A stretch of DNA of 64,000 bases from JBJXHC01 sp046160825 (lineage in GTDB: Bacteria; Bacteroidota; Ignavibacteria; UBA10030; UBA6906): positions 1 to 64,000 of the forward strand of contig JBJXHC010000118.1 in NCBI GenBank assembly GCA_046160825.1, written 5' to 3'. The notes under the pieces are model-generated. The model did no database searches, was not told the origin of the DNA, and worked only from the letters and a program-made list of their open reading frames with translations. Shown here one piece after another: positions 25,457 through 33,314 of the stretch. Made by a program: the position numbers and the translations under genes. Every line of letters starts with the position of its first letter. Positions within the stretch are counted from its first letter, which is position 1.

Positions 25457-28222
25457 ATGATTGGCACAACAATATCGCACTACAAAATACTTGATGAACT
25501 GGGACGTGGCGGGATGGGCGTGGTTTATAAAGCCCAGGACCTCAGTCTTGATCGTTTTGTGGCTCTGAAGTTTCTTCCTCCACACCTCCATGCCTCGGAA
25601 CAGGACAAGGCGCGGTTTATCCAGGAAGCCAAGGCGGCGAGCGCCCTGAACCATCCAAATATATGTACGATCCACGCTATTGAGAACGTGGAAGGTCCCG
25701 CCTCCGCTGGCGCTTCGGCGCCTGCCCGCCTCGGAGAATCCTCTCAAGCAAGCGGGGACAAGCAGATGTTCATCGTGATGGAGTTTGTCGATGGACAGAC
25801 GCTGCGCGACCGTAAAACCACTGCAACCATCTCCTTAAAACAAGCCATTGATATCGGCATTCAAATAGCCGATGGGCTTGCCGCTGCACACGAAAAGGGG
25901 ATTGTTCACCGGGATATCAAGCCCGAGAACATTATGATCCGTAAGGACGGCATAGCTCAGGTCATGGACTTCGGGCTTGCAAAGCTTCGTGTTGGAGCCG
26001 GCGTCTCGAAGCTCACGAGAGAAGGAAGCACTATTGGCACAATCGGCTATATGTCTCCGGAACAAGTTCAGGGACTCGAGGCGGACCACCGGAGCGATAT
26101 CTTCTCGCTTGGTGCAGTACTCTACGAATTGTTTACCGAGCATCTTCCTTTCAAAGGTGTGCATGAAACCGCGTTGATGTATGAGATTGTGAACGTTGAT
26201 GCTGCCCCGATGGCTTCTGTCAGGCCGGCAATTGATCCGGCACTTGATGCAATTGTTCTGGAGTGTCTGGCGAAAGAGCCGGGTGAACGCTATCAATCTG
26301 TTGCCGAGGTTTCAAAAGAGCTTCGCAGGTTCAAGCGGGAATCAAGCAAAGAACGGGTGAGCCGGGTGACCGCTGTCCGTGATGCGTACAAGAATCCCAC
26401 CGGCGAGATCCAGGCAGCGCTTCCACAGTCTTCAAGGAGCGAACCACCGGAAAAGAAAAGAACACTTCCGGTGTTATGGATTTCCACTACTGCACTTTTT
26501 GTGCTTGCCACAGCAGGCCTTGCTTTTCTTTACTTGAGCCAACCTTCAAGAGAAGTAAGCCCGGTGCGTTTTACCATTCCCCCTCCGGAGAAGGGCGCGT
26601 TTCTCGGCCAGGTTCCCATAGTCTCTCCTGACGGACTCAAGGTCGCTTTTGTCGCAAGGGATTCGGTGGGGAGATCGCTTATCTGGGTCAGGCCCCTCTC
26701 CTCTGTTCTTGCCACACCACTTCCGGGAACGGATGAAGGGTCCTACCCCTTTTGGTCCCCCGACAGTCGCTTTCTCGGATTCTTTCAAAGCGGGAAACTC
26801 AAAAAAATAGACGCATCTGGTGGGCCCCCTCAGACGATTACAGACGCCAACCAGGGGAGGGGTGGCACGTGGAGTGCCGCAGGAATCATTGTATTTACAC
26901 CGAGTTTTTCAACTGGACTGCAGCAGGTTTCTGAAGCCGGGGGTACTCCTGCTGATGTGACGACGCTTGATTCTGCGCGCTTGGAGGATTCTCATCGTTG
27001 GGCAAGCTTTCTGCCTGATGGCCGTCACTTTACGTATCTCCGGCGAAGTACGAATGATGAGAAGACCGGGCTCTACCTTGGATCTCTTGATTCGAAGGAG
27101 AATACCCTTCTGCTCCCGGTCAAATCCAATGCAGTCTACGCCTCTCCCGGCTATCTGCTATTCATCAGGGATCGCTCGCTTATGGCTCAACCGTTTGACG
27201 CGGGCAAACTGCAATTGAGCGGACAGGCATTTCCCATTGCAGAAAATGTAGGGTTTGAGCCGACGTTCAGTTACGGGCTCTTCTCTGCATCTGCAAACGG
27301 AGTTCTTGCCCTTGATGTTGGAACAGGTGCAACGGGCAACAGACAGCTTGTGTGGTATGATCGTGCCGGAAAACGTCTGGAGAAAGTGGGAACTGCCGGT
27401 ATTGTGTTTGACTTTGCACTCTCTCCAGATGAAAAGCGGGTCGTCTTCCGTCGCATCGATCAGCAGACAAGGAACAACGATCTCTGGATACTTGACCTCG
27501 CCCGTCAGACCGAGTCTCGTTTTACGTTTCGACAAACAGTGGATGATGACCCGGTCTGGTCGCCCGACGGAACAAGGATTATCTTTGATTCAAACCCCGA
27601 AGGGGTTGGCAATATTCATCAAAAGATTGCGACCGGAGCCGGTAGCGAAGAGGTTCTTCTTAAATCGACGTCCGGAAATTTTCCTCTCAGTTGGTCGCCG
27701 GATGGGCAGAATATCCTCTACCAGAGTGAAGATCCCAAAACAAAAGTCGATTTGTGGATATTGCCGACTGTAGGAGATAAGAAACCCTATCCATATGTCC
27801 AAACGGAAGCATTGGAGTTCAGCGGCAACTTCTCTCCGGATGGCCGCTGGATTGCCTATTCCTCGGATGAATCAGGAAGGTTTGAGGTGTATGTTCAGGC
27901 GTTTCCGCTCACTCAGGGGAAATGGCAGGTGTCGACCGGCGGCGGTGGGATGCCGGTTTGGGGAAAGGATGGAAAAGAACTTTTTTATCTTGCACCGGAC
28001 AAGAAGTTGATGGCGGTTGATGTCAAAGGGACAGGTACGTCCTTTGAGCAAGGAATACCGCAGCCGCTGTTTGATGCGGATGTTGACAATTTTGCGTCTG
28101 TTAACAGGTATACCGTCTCAAGAGATGGCAAGCGGTTTCTTGTCAACACCTCGGTAGAGGGCACAAGTGCGAAACCGATCATGGTAGTAATGAACTGGAC
28201 GGCGGAGATAACAAGGAAATGA
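25457..28222 (+). CDS. Ser/Thr protein kinase with TolB-like beta-propeller (kinase 5)
   Basis: Product of 921 residues: kinase domain about 8-300 (LGRGGMGVVY with Arg in place of the usual Glu, Lys38, HRDIKPENIM, DFGLAKL, GYMSPEQ), transmembrane helix about 338-358 (LWISTTALFVLATAGLAFLY), propeller with blades such as VSPDGLKVAF and SPDGQNILYQ, and the tail IMVVMNWTAEITRK. Between kinase strands beta4 and beta5 it has an extra segment (GPASAGASAPARLGESSQAS) from a repeat. No leader ORF precedes it. Its TGA overlaps the ATG of leader 5. Confidence 0.92.
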   Translation: MIGTTISHYKILDELGRGGMGVVYKAQDLSLDRFVALKFLPPHLHASEQDKARFIQEAKAASALNHPNICTIHAIENVEGPASAGASAPARLGESSQASGDKQMFIVMEFVDGQTLRDRKTTATISLKQAIDIGIQIADGLAAAHEKGIVHRDIKPENIMIRKDGIAQVMDFGLAKLRVGAGVSKLTREGSTIGTIGYMSPEQVQGLEADHRSDIFSLGAVLYELFTEHLPFKGVHETALMYEIVNVDAAPMASVRPAIDPALDAIVLECLAKEPGERYQSVAEVSKELRRFKRESSKERVSRVTAVRDAYKNPTGEIQAALPQSSRSEPPEKKRTLPVLWISTTALFVLATAGLAFLYLSQPSREVSPVRFTIPPPEKGAFLGQVPIVSPDGLKVAFVARDSVGRSLIWVRPLSSVLATPLPGTDEGSYPFWSPDSRFLGFFQSGKLKKIDASGGPPQTITDANQGRGGTWSAAGIIVFTPSFSTGLQQVSEAGGTPADVTTLDSARLEDSHRWASFLPDGRHFTYLRRSTNDEKTGLYLGSLDSKENTLLLPVKSNAVYASPGYLLFIRDRSLMAQPFDAGKLQLSGQAFPIAENVGFEPTFSYGLFSASANGVLALDVGTGATGNRQLVWYDRAGKRLEKVGTAGIVFDFALSPDEKRVVFRRIDQQTRNNDLWILDLARQTESRFTFRQTVDDDPVWSPDGTRIIFDSNPEGVGNIHQKIATGAGSEEVLLKSTSGNFPLSWSPDGQNILYQSEDPKTKVDLWILPTVGDKKPYPYVQTEALEFSGNFSPDGRWIAYSSDESGRFEVYVQAFPLTQGKWQVSTGGGGMPVWGKDGKELFYLAPDKKLMAVDVKGTGTSFEQGIPQPLFDADVDNFASVNRYTVSRDGKRFLVNTSVEGTSAKPIMVVMNWTAEITRK
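25695..25759. repeat. Repeat-derived insertion in kinase 5
   Basis: In-frame segment in the beta4-beta5 loop of the kinase domain. Its ends are roughly inverted (GTCCCGC 25695-25701, GCGGGGAC 25752-25759). On the opposite strand it contains GGATTCTCCGAGGCGGGCAG, close to the repeat nested in leader 6 (around 30480) and at 60860. The insertion adds about 20 residues to a surface loop. Confidence 0.55.
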
Positions 28223-28326
28223 TCGGCCAAATTCCAAAATCACCCACGAGCTCATTACAGCGAGTGGCTGTGATTTTGCGAATCCCGCCATTGTTTGGCG
28301 GGACAATTACAAGGATTACGCAATGA
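28219..28326 (+). CDS. Leader ORF 5: short kinase-start copy, links kinase 5 to truncated kinase 6
   Basis: 35 codons. Only the first four codons (MIGQ) copy the kinase start; the hairpin element follows at once (IPKSPTSSLQRVAVILRIPP, then LFGGTITRITQ). The ATG overlaps the kinase 5 stop (ATGA) and the TGA overlaps the kinase 6 ATG (ATGA), so translation could pass through three frames. AAGGA near its end is the ribosome site for kinase 6. Confidence 0.55.
   Translation: MIGQIPKSPTSSLQRVAVILRIPPLFGGTITRITQ
28235..28302. repeat. Two-hairpin element, copy in leader 5
   Basis: Hairpin A arms CAAAATCA (28235-28242) and TGATTTTG (28271-28278), around the conserved CCCAC and GAGTGG; hairpin B CCCGCC (28284-28289) and GGCGGG (28297-28302). 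Arm sequence differs from copies 1 and 4, yet pairing is perfect. Confidence 0.75.
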
Positions 28327-28643
28327 TCGGCCAGACGATTTCTCACTATAAAGTTCTTGAAAAGCTTGGTGAAGGCGGGATGGGTGTTGTCTATAAGGCC
28401 GAAGATACTACGCTCAAACGAATAGTAGCCCTGAAGTTTCTCCCCGGGCACGTGAGTTCCAGCGCTCCGGACAAAGCTCGCTTCCTGCAAGAAGCCCAAG
28501 CAGCTGCTGCGCTGAATCATCCCAACATTTGCACCATCTACGGTATTGAAGAATCCGCCTCCGTTCCTCAAAGCGGGACTGCGGCGGACAGGCATGATAA
28601 TCAAACCTTTATCGCCATGGAGTTTGTTGATGGCCAGAAGTAA
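28323..28643 (+). pseudogene. Truncated Ser/Thr kinase (kinase 6)
   Basis: 106 codons of kinase N-lobe: MIGQTISHYKVLEKLGEGGM, Lys38 (VALKFLPG), NHPNICTIYGIEE, then TFIAMEFVDGQ, and a stop (K-TAA) where others continue QTLR. The catalytic loop, DFG and everything after are missing, so it cannot be an active kinase. A short insertion (SASVPQSGTAADRH) with arms TCCGCC (28554-28559)/GGCGGA (28583-28588) sits in the beta4-beta5 loop. The start codon and ribosome site are intact, so a 106-residue fragment may still be made. The DUF885 gene follows 15 nt later, at the deletion or insertion point. Confidence 0.8.
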
Positions 28644-28658
28644 GGCCAAAGGAAAGCA

Positions 28659-30350
28659 ATGATCTGCTCAACAAAGAAAAGTTTATCACTTATGCCATCT
28701 CTCTGCAGTTGTCCTCGCTGGTCAGTGATTGCATTGGCGATTATTCATTTCATCATCAACGTGCCTGCTCTTGCCGATGATGCTGTGAAAGGCGCCGGCG
28801 GGCGTGAAGAGTTGATATCCCTCTTTCGTGAATTCCGGGTGCTGGCGCAACCGACGATGCCTGATGGTGTTCCCGACTACAAGGCGGAAACGATGTCGGC
28901 AACGCACCGCAAGCTGCAAGCTCTTCAGGAACGCCTTGCGTTAGTGGATACCGCCAACTGGCCGCTGGAACAACGGGTGGATTATGAGTTGCTGCGGGCT
29001 GAAATGAACGGATTGGATTTCCACATCCGGGTTCTTCAACCATGGACACGGGATCCAGCGTACTATGCATTGGTCTGGTCATATCAAAGCGACACGCCAG
29101 CGCATGAAGGACCGACCAGCCACGGGGCAATCGAACTCTGGCAATACACCTTCCCGCTGTCGCTGGCAGACGCAGTGAAGCTGGGGAATGAACTGAAGCT
29201 CATCCCCCCCTTTCTCCGGCAGGCCCGGATCAACCTGTCGGGCAACGCCCGCGACCTCTGGATGGTCGGCATCACCAACATTCGCGATCAGGCCAACGAT
29301 CTGGATGACCTGGCAACGAAAACGGCCAATGCGGGGAGTGAGTTCAGGAAGATTCTCGCGGAAGCGAAGGAAGCGACTGTGAGTTTTGCGGAATGGCTGG
29401 AACAACAAGCTCCGTCAAAGACCGGTTCGTCGGGAATCGGCAAAGAGGCCTATACGTGGCATCTGCGGAACGTGTTGCTGGTCCCCTTTTCCTGGGAGGA
29501 TGAGGTTGCACTGTTGAAACGTGAGCTTGACCGCGCGTATACCATGCTGAGTCTAGAACGGCACCGCAATCGAAAACTTCCGCCCATACAGCCGGCATCA
29601 GATTCCGCTGAATTTGATCGTCGAACGGACGCATCCGTCAGCAAGCTGATGAATTTTCTGAAGAACCAGGATATCCTTACGGTCCGCTCCTACATGGAGC
29701 CAGAACTCCGGAAGCACATTGGTGAATTCCAGCCTGTGGAACAACGGAACTTCTTCATGAATGTGGTGCATCTGGAGCCTGCAGTGTTGTACTCCCACTC
29801 AACGCACTGGTTTGAAACCGCGATGATGAGAGATGAGCCGCATCCGAATCCGTTGCGGCGTGACGCGTTGCCGTACAATATTTGGATGAGTCGCTCTGAA
29901 GGCCAGGCAACCGGCGTCGAGGAGAGGTTCATGCACGCCGGACTGTATGACGACAACCCGCGCGCGCGAGAGCTTGTCTGGATTATGCTGGCTTTTCGTT
30001 GCGCCCGTGGGCTTGCATCATTGTACGCACATGCAAATGAAATCACACTGGAAGAAGCCCGTGCGTATCAAATTCAATGGACGCCCAATGGCTGGGTGGG
30101 TGAAGATCTGAGCCTTGTGGGCTTCGAGCAGCATCTGTATCTGCGCCAGCCGGGGTACGGCACGTGCTATGTCACGGGAAAATATCTGATCGAGAGACTC
30201 ATTGCGGATCGCAGCCGTCAACTTGGTAATGCATTTACGCTCAAGAACTTCTTCGACGAGATGTATGGCGTTGGCATGATACCGGTGTCGTTGATCCGCT
30301 GGCAGATGACGGGGTTGGACGATGAGATCAAAATAATGACGAAAGAATAG
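28659..30350 (+). CDS. DUF885 family secreted protein
   Basis: Product of 563 residues. A signal peptide is likely (hydrophobic IALAIIHFIINVPALADD, cleavage after ALA near residue 39). The C-terminal third resembles DUF885, a family related to zinc metallopeptidases: EERFMHAGLYDDNPRARELV, QPGYGTCYVTGKYLIERLIA, FTLKNFFDEMYGVGMIPVSL. I do not see an HExxH metal motif, so peptidase activity is uncertain. It is the only non-regulatory enzyme-like gene among the first seven kinases and seems to have replaced the rest of kinase 6. Confidence 0.7.
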   Translation: MICSTKKSLSLMPSLCSCPRWSVIALAIIHFIINVPALADDAVKGAGGREELISLFREFRVLAQPTMPDGVPDYKAETMSATHRKLQALQERLALVDTANWPLEQRVDYELLRAEMNGLDFHIRVLQPWTRDPAYYALVWSYQSDTPAHEGPTSHGAIELWQYTFPLSLADAVKLGNELKLIPPFLRQARINLSGNARDLWMVGITNIRDQANDLDDLATKTANAGSEFRKILAEAKEATVSFAEWLEQQAPSKTGSSGIGKEAYTWHLRNVLLVPFSWEDEVALLKRELDRAYTMLSLERHRNRKLPPIQPASDSAEFDRRTDASVSKLMNFLKNQDILTVRSYMEPELRKHIGEFQPVEQRNFFMNVVHLEPAVLYSHSTHWFETAMMRDEPHPNPLRRDALPYNIWMSRSEGQATGVEERFMHAGLYDDNPRARELVWIMLAFRCARGLASLYAHANEITLEEARAYQIQWTPNGWVGEDLSLVGFEQHLYLRQPGYGTCYVTGKYLIERLIADRSRQLGNAFTLKNFFDEMYGVGMIPVSLIRWQMTGLDDEIKIMTKE

Positions 30351-30357
30351 GACACGC

Positions 30358-30543
30358 ATGATGGGGAAAACTGTTTCTCACTACAAGATTCTCGAGAAAT
30401 TTGGGGAAGTCCCAAAACTGCCCACGAGTGTATCTCAACGAGTGGGTGCAGTTTTGAGGATCCCCGCCTGCCATCGAGAATTCTCGGAGGCGGGCAGGCC
30501 GCCGCTTTCTGGCGGGAGCTGCAGGAAAGGATACATATGGTAG
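30358..30543 (+). CDS. Leader ORF 6: kinase-start copy with nested repeat, coupled to kinase 7
   Basis: 61 codons: MMGKTVSHYKILEKFGE (kinase-like), VPKLPTSVSQRVGAVLRIP, then a nested 12-residue insertion (PACHREFSEAGR region), then PPLSGGSCRKGYIW. The nested piece is 36 nt longer than the equivalent in leader 1, so the frame is kept. The TAG overlaps the kinase 7 start by seven bases (ATGGTAG, 30537-30543) rather than by the usual ATGA. Starts 7 nt after the DUF885 stop. Confidence 0.6.
   Translation: MMGKTVSHYKILEKFGEVPKLPTSVSQRVGAVLRIPACHREFSEAGRPPLSGGSCRKGYIW
30413..30516. repeat. Two-hairpin element with nested repeat, copy in leader 6
   Basis: Hairpin A arms CAAAACTG (30413-30420) and CAGTTTTG (30449-30456). 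Hairpin B is interrupted by a nested repeat containing GAGAATTCTC and GGCGGGCAGGC before it resumes and closes with GGCGGG (30511-30516). The same nested arrangement is present at 60829-60903, so those two copies share ancestry. Confidence 0.7.
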
Positions 30544-33266
30544 GCCAGACTATCTCACACTATAAGATTTTGGAAAAATTGGGCGAGGGCGGCATGGGCG
30601 TCGTCTACAAAGCCCAGGACACCAAACTCGACCGCCTCGTTGCACTCAAGTTCCTCCCCTCCCATCTCTCGACCTCAGAGCAGGACAAGGCCCGGTTCAT
30701 CCAGGAAGCAAAGGCAGCTTCAGCGATCAACCATCCTAACATCTGCACCATTTATTCCGTTGATGAGCACGACAAGCAGCTCTTCATTGCAATGGAATTT
30801 GTGGATGGACAAACGCTTCGGGAAAAATTCAAATCCCAACCCCCCCACCAAAAAGATGGCGGGCAGGCAAATCTCAAATCAGCAATTGACATCGGCATCC
30901 AGATCGCCGACGGACTAGCAGCAGCACACGAGAAGGGAATCGTCCACCGCGACATCAAGCCCGAGAACATTATGGTGCGCAAAGATGGTATCGCCCAGAT
31001 CATGGATTTCGGTCTGGCTAAGCTCCAGGGAATCTCGCGTCTGACAAAAGAAGGAAGCACTGTAGGAACGGCCGGGTATATGTCGCCGGAACAAGTCCAG
31101 GGCCAGGATGCCGATCATCGTTCGGATATCTTCTCGCTTGGCGTATTACTGTACGAGATGATCACGGGGCAACTCCCCTTCAAGGGTGTTCACGAAACCG
31201 CGATGGCATACGAAATTGTGAACGTCGATTCCCCGCCGATGTCTTCAATCAACCCTGAGATTCCGCCGGAGCTTGACGCGATTGTCCTTGAATGCCTGGA
31301 AAAGGATCCGAAGGAACGAACACAAGCCGCAAGTCAGGTCTCGCTCGATCTCAAACGATACAAACGGGAATCCAGTCGCCAACGCGCGAGCAGAATCGTG
31401 CCCGCGAGGCCAGTGGATTCCACCCGCGCCACGGTGAGATCTCAAAGCCAAACAGGAATATTGCCACGGTCGCCAAAGATGAAACCACTCTGGCTGGCTG
31501 GAGCTGTAGTTCTTGGCATTGCAATCGGTTGGTTGCTGTTCCTTCAGCTGAGTAACAATAGAGTCGAAAAAGAAACAAGGCGTGTAAACCTTTCTGCTAC
31601 CACTGCTACAGGCCAGAAGATATACAGTTCGGATATACCGGCCGTCGCAATTTCTCCGGACGGACAATTCGTTGCCTATTCTCTTACCGAATCCGGATCA
31701 TCCCGGATCTTCCTCCGCGCGCTGAACAATTTTCAGTCAACCCCGATAAAGGGAACTGAAAACGGGACTGCCCCTTTCTTCTCACCCGATGGTCAGTGGA
31801 TCGCGTTTGCCGCCGATGGCAAGATCAAGAAAGTCCCCGCTTCCGGTGGTTCAGTGGAAACGATCTGTGAAGCGCCCGGATTTCGCGGCGCTTCATGGGG
31901 ACCTGATAACAAAATCATCTTCAGTCCGGAGTTTGCATCTTCATTGATGTCGGTCTCTGCCGGAGGTGGAAGTGTTCAGGTGTTTTCCAAGCTTGATTCA
32001 GCGGGTAAGGAACGGACCCACCGATGGCCATCCATTCTCCCGGACGGTAAGTGGGTTCTGTACACGATCGGCGATCCGAACAATCCGAACTCGTATGCGG
32101 ACGCGCTGCTCGCTATTCAGTCAACCGAGACGGGCGAGCGACATATACTCGATGTCCGGGGAGAAATGGCCCAATATGTCGAACCGGGATATCTCATCGT
32201 TGCGAGAAGCGGAGCGTTGCTGGCCGCACCCTTCAGTCTGAAGGAGTTTCGCGTAACCCAACCACTGTCCACAGTCATGAACGATGTGTCCGGCGATCCC
32301 GGCAGCGGAGTGTGCTATTTTTCCGTTTCAACTAACGGGCACCTTGTGTATCTCCCGGGGTACTTGAATCAGGATTTCGAACTCGTGTCGGTGACCCGTG
32401 AGGGTCAAATGACGACGCTCCCCTTACAGCCCCAGCCGTACACCACTCCGCGAGTATCCCCTGATGGATCAAAGCTTGCAGTCACCATCGGGTTGGTGGC
32501 GGGAAATGATACTGATATCTGGATATATGATTTCCAGACTACATCGTTCAACCGGCTTACATTCGAGAAGAGAATGTTCAGCGGTATCTGGAGTCGGGAT
32601 GGGAAATCACTCTACTACGCATCGGGGATGGCGGGGAAAGAAGGATTGATGGTAAAACCCGCTGACGGAAGTTCCAATGGCACGATCGTGTTGCCCAGTT
32701 CAGGACCGGAGTTTCCTATCTCCATTTCTCCCGATGGCGGGAAGATGATCATTAATACCATAGCGTTGGAGGGAGATATTCACGTCCTCGATCTCAACAT
32801 AGACAAGAAAGTATCTCCCTTGATATCTTCACCCGCGTCAGAATATGGCGGACATATCTCACCCGATGGCAAATACATCATCTACATCTCCAACGAATCG
32901 GGAAGATTTGAAGTGTATGTCCGGACGTATCCGGACCTGAAGGGAAAATGGCAGATCTCGAAGAGTGGCGGGGTCCTCCCTCTTTGGTCTCCTGACGGGA
33001 GAGAAATACTCTATGTGAACACCGTAGGGAGAATGATGACGGCTCCGCTTCAGCGTCAACCAACATTCCTGCCGGGTGCTCCCAGAGAGTTGTTTGATGC
33101 CTCACAAATGTACTTCCCCAATAACCCTATTGCCAATTACGATATGACACCGGACGGTAAGAACTTTATTTTCGTCCGGAGTACAAATGTCAACGCCAAT
33201 GTTACGGCGTTCAATGTTGTTCTCAATTGGACAGATGAACTCACACATCAACTATCAGTGAAGTAG
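30537..33266 (+). CDS. Ser/Thr protein kinase with TolB-like beta-propeller (kinase 7)
   Basis: Product of 909 residues: kinase domain about 8-290 (Lys38, HRDIKPENIM, DFGLAKL, GYMSPEQ), transmembrane helix about 318-337 (AGAVVLGIAIGWLLFLQL), propeller with ISPDGQFVAY and SPDGKYIIYI blades, and tail FNVVLNWTDELTHQ. Start at 30537 follows GGAAAGGA. After TLREKF there is an extra PPHQKDGGQA encoded by a hairpin matching hairpin B of the leader element on the opposite strand. The histidine kinase gene begins 48 nt after its stop. Confidence 0.92.
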   Translation: MVGQTISHYKILEKLGEGGMGVVYKAQDTKLDRLVALKFLPSHLSTSEQDKARFIQEAKAASAINHPNICTIYSVDEHDKQLFIAMEFVDGQTLREKFKSQPPHQKDGGQANLKSAIDIGIQIADGLAAAHEKGIVHRDIKPENIMVRKDGIAQIMDFGLAKLQGISRLTKEGSTVGTAGYMSPEQVQGQDADHRSDIFSLGVLLYEMITGQLPFKGVHETAMAYEIVNVDSPPMSSINPEIPPELDAIVLECLEKDPKERTQAASQVSLDLKRYKRESSRQRASRIVPARPVDSTRATVRSQSQTGILPRSPKMKPLWLAGAVVLGIAIGWLLFLQLSNNRVEKETRRVNLSATTATGQKIYSSDIPAVAISPDGQFVAYSLTESGSSRIFLRALNNFQSTPIKGTENGTAPFFSPDGQWIAFAADGKIKKVPASGGSVETICEAPGFRGASWGPDNKIIFSPEFASSLMSVSAGGGSVQVFSKLDSAGKERTHRWPSILPDGKWVLYTIGDPNNPNSYADALLAIQSTETGERHILDVRGEMAQYVEPGYLIVARSGALLAAPFSLKEFRVTQPLSTVMNDVSGDPGSGVCYFSVSTNGHLVYLPGYLNQDFELVSVTREGQMTTLPLQPQPYTTPRVSPDGSKLAVTIGLVAGNDTDIWIYDFQTTSFNRLTFEKRMFSGIWSRDGKSLYYASGMAGKEGLMVKPADGSSNGTIVLPSSGPEFPISISPDGGKMIINTIALEGDIHVLDLNIDKKVSPLISSPASEYGGHISPDGKYIIYISNESGRFEVYVRTYPDLKGKWQISKSGGVLPLWSPDGREILYVNTVGRMMTAPLQRQPTFLPGAPRELFDASQMYFPNNPIANYDMTPDGKNFIFVRSTNVNANVTAFNVVLNWTDELTHQLSVK
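30844..30863. repeat. Hairpin inside kinase 7 coding sequence
   Basis: CCCACC (30844-30849), an eight-base loop, GGCGGG (30858-30863). Read on the other strand this is CCCGCC-atcttttt-GGTGGG, close to hairpin B of the leader elements (for example CCGCC-gtcttttt-GGCGG in leader 3). It lies in the loop after TLR. Confidence 0.6.
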
Positions 33267-33314
33267 TCGTCGTTGTCAAGTCGCCATCCGCATTCCCATG
33301 AATCAACAAAAGAA

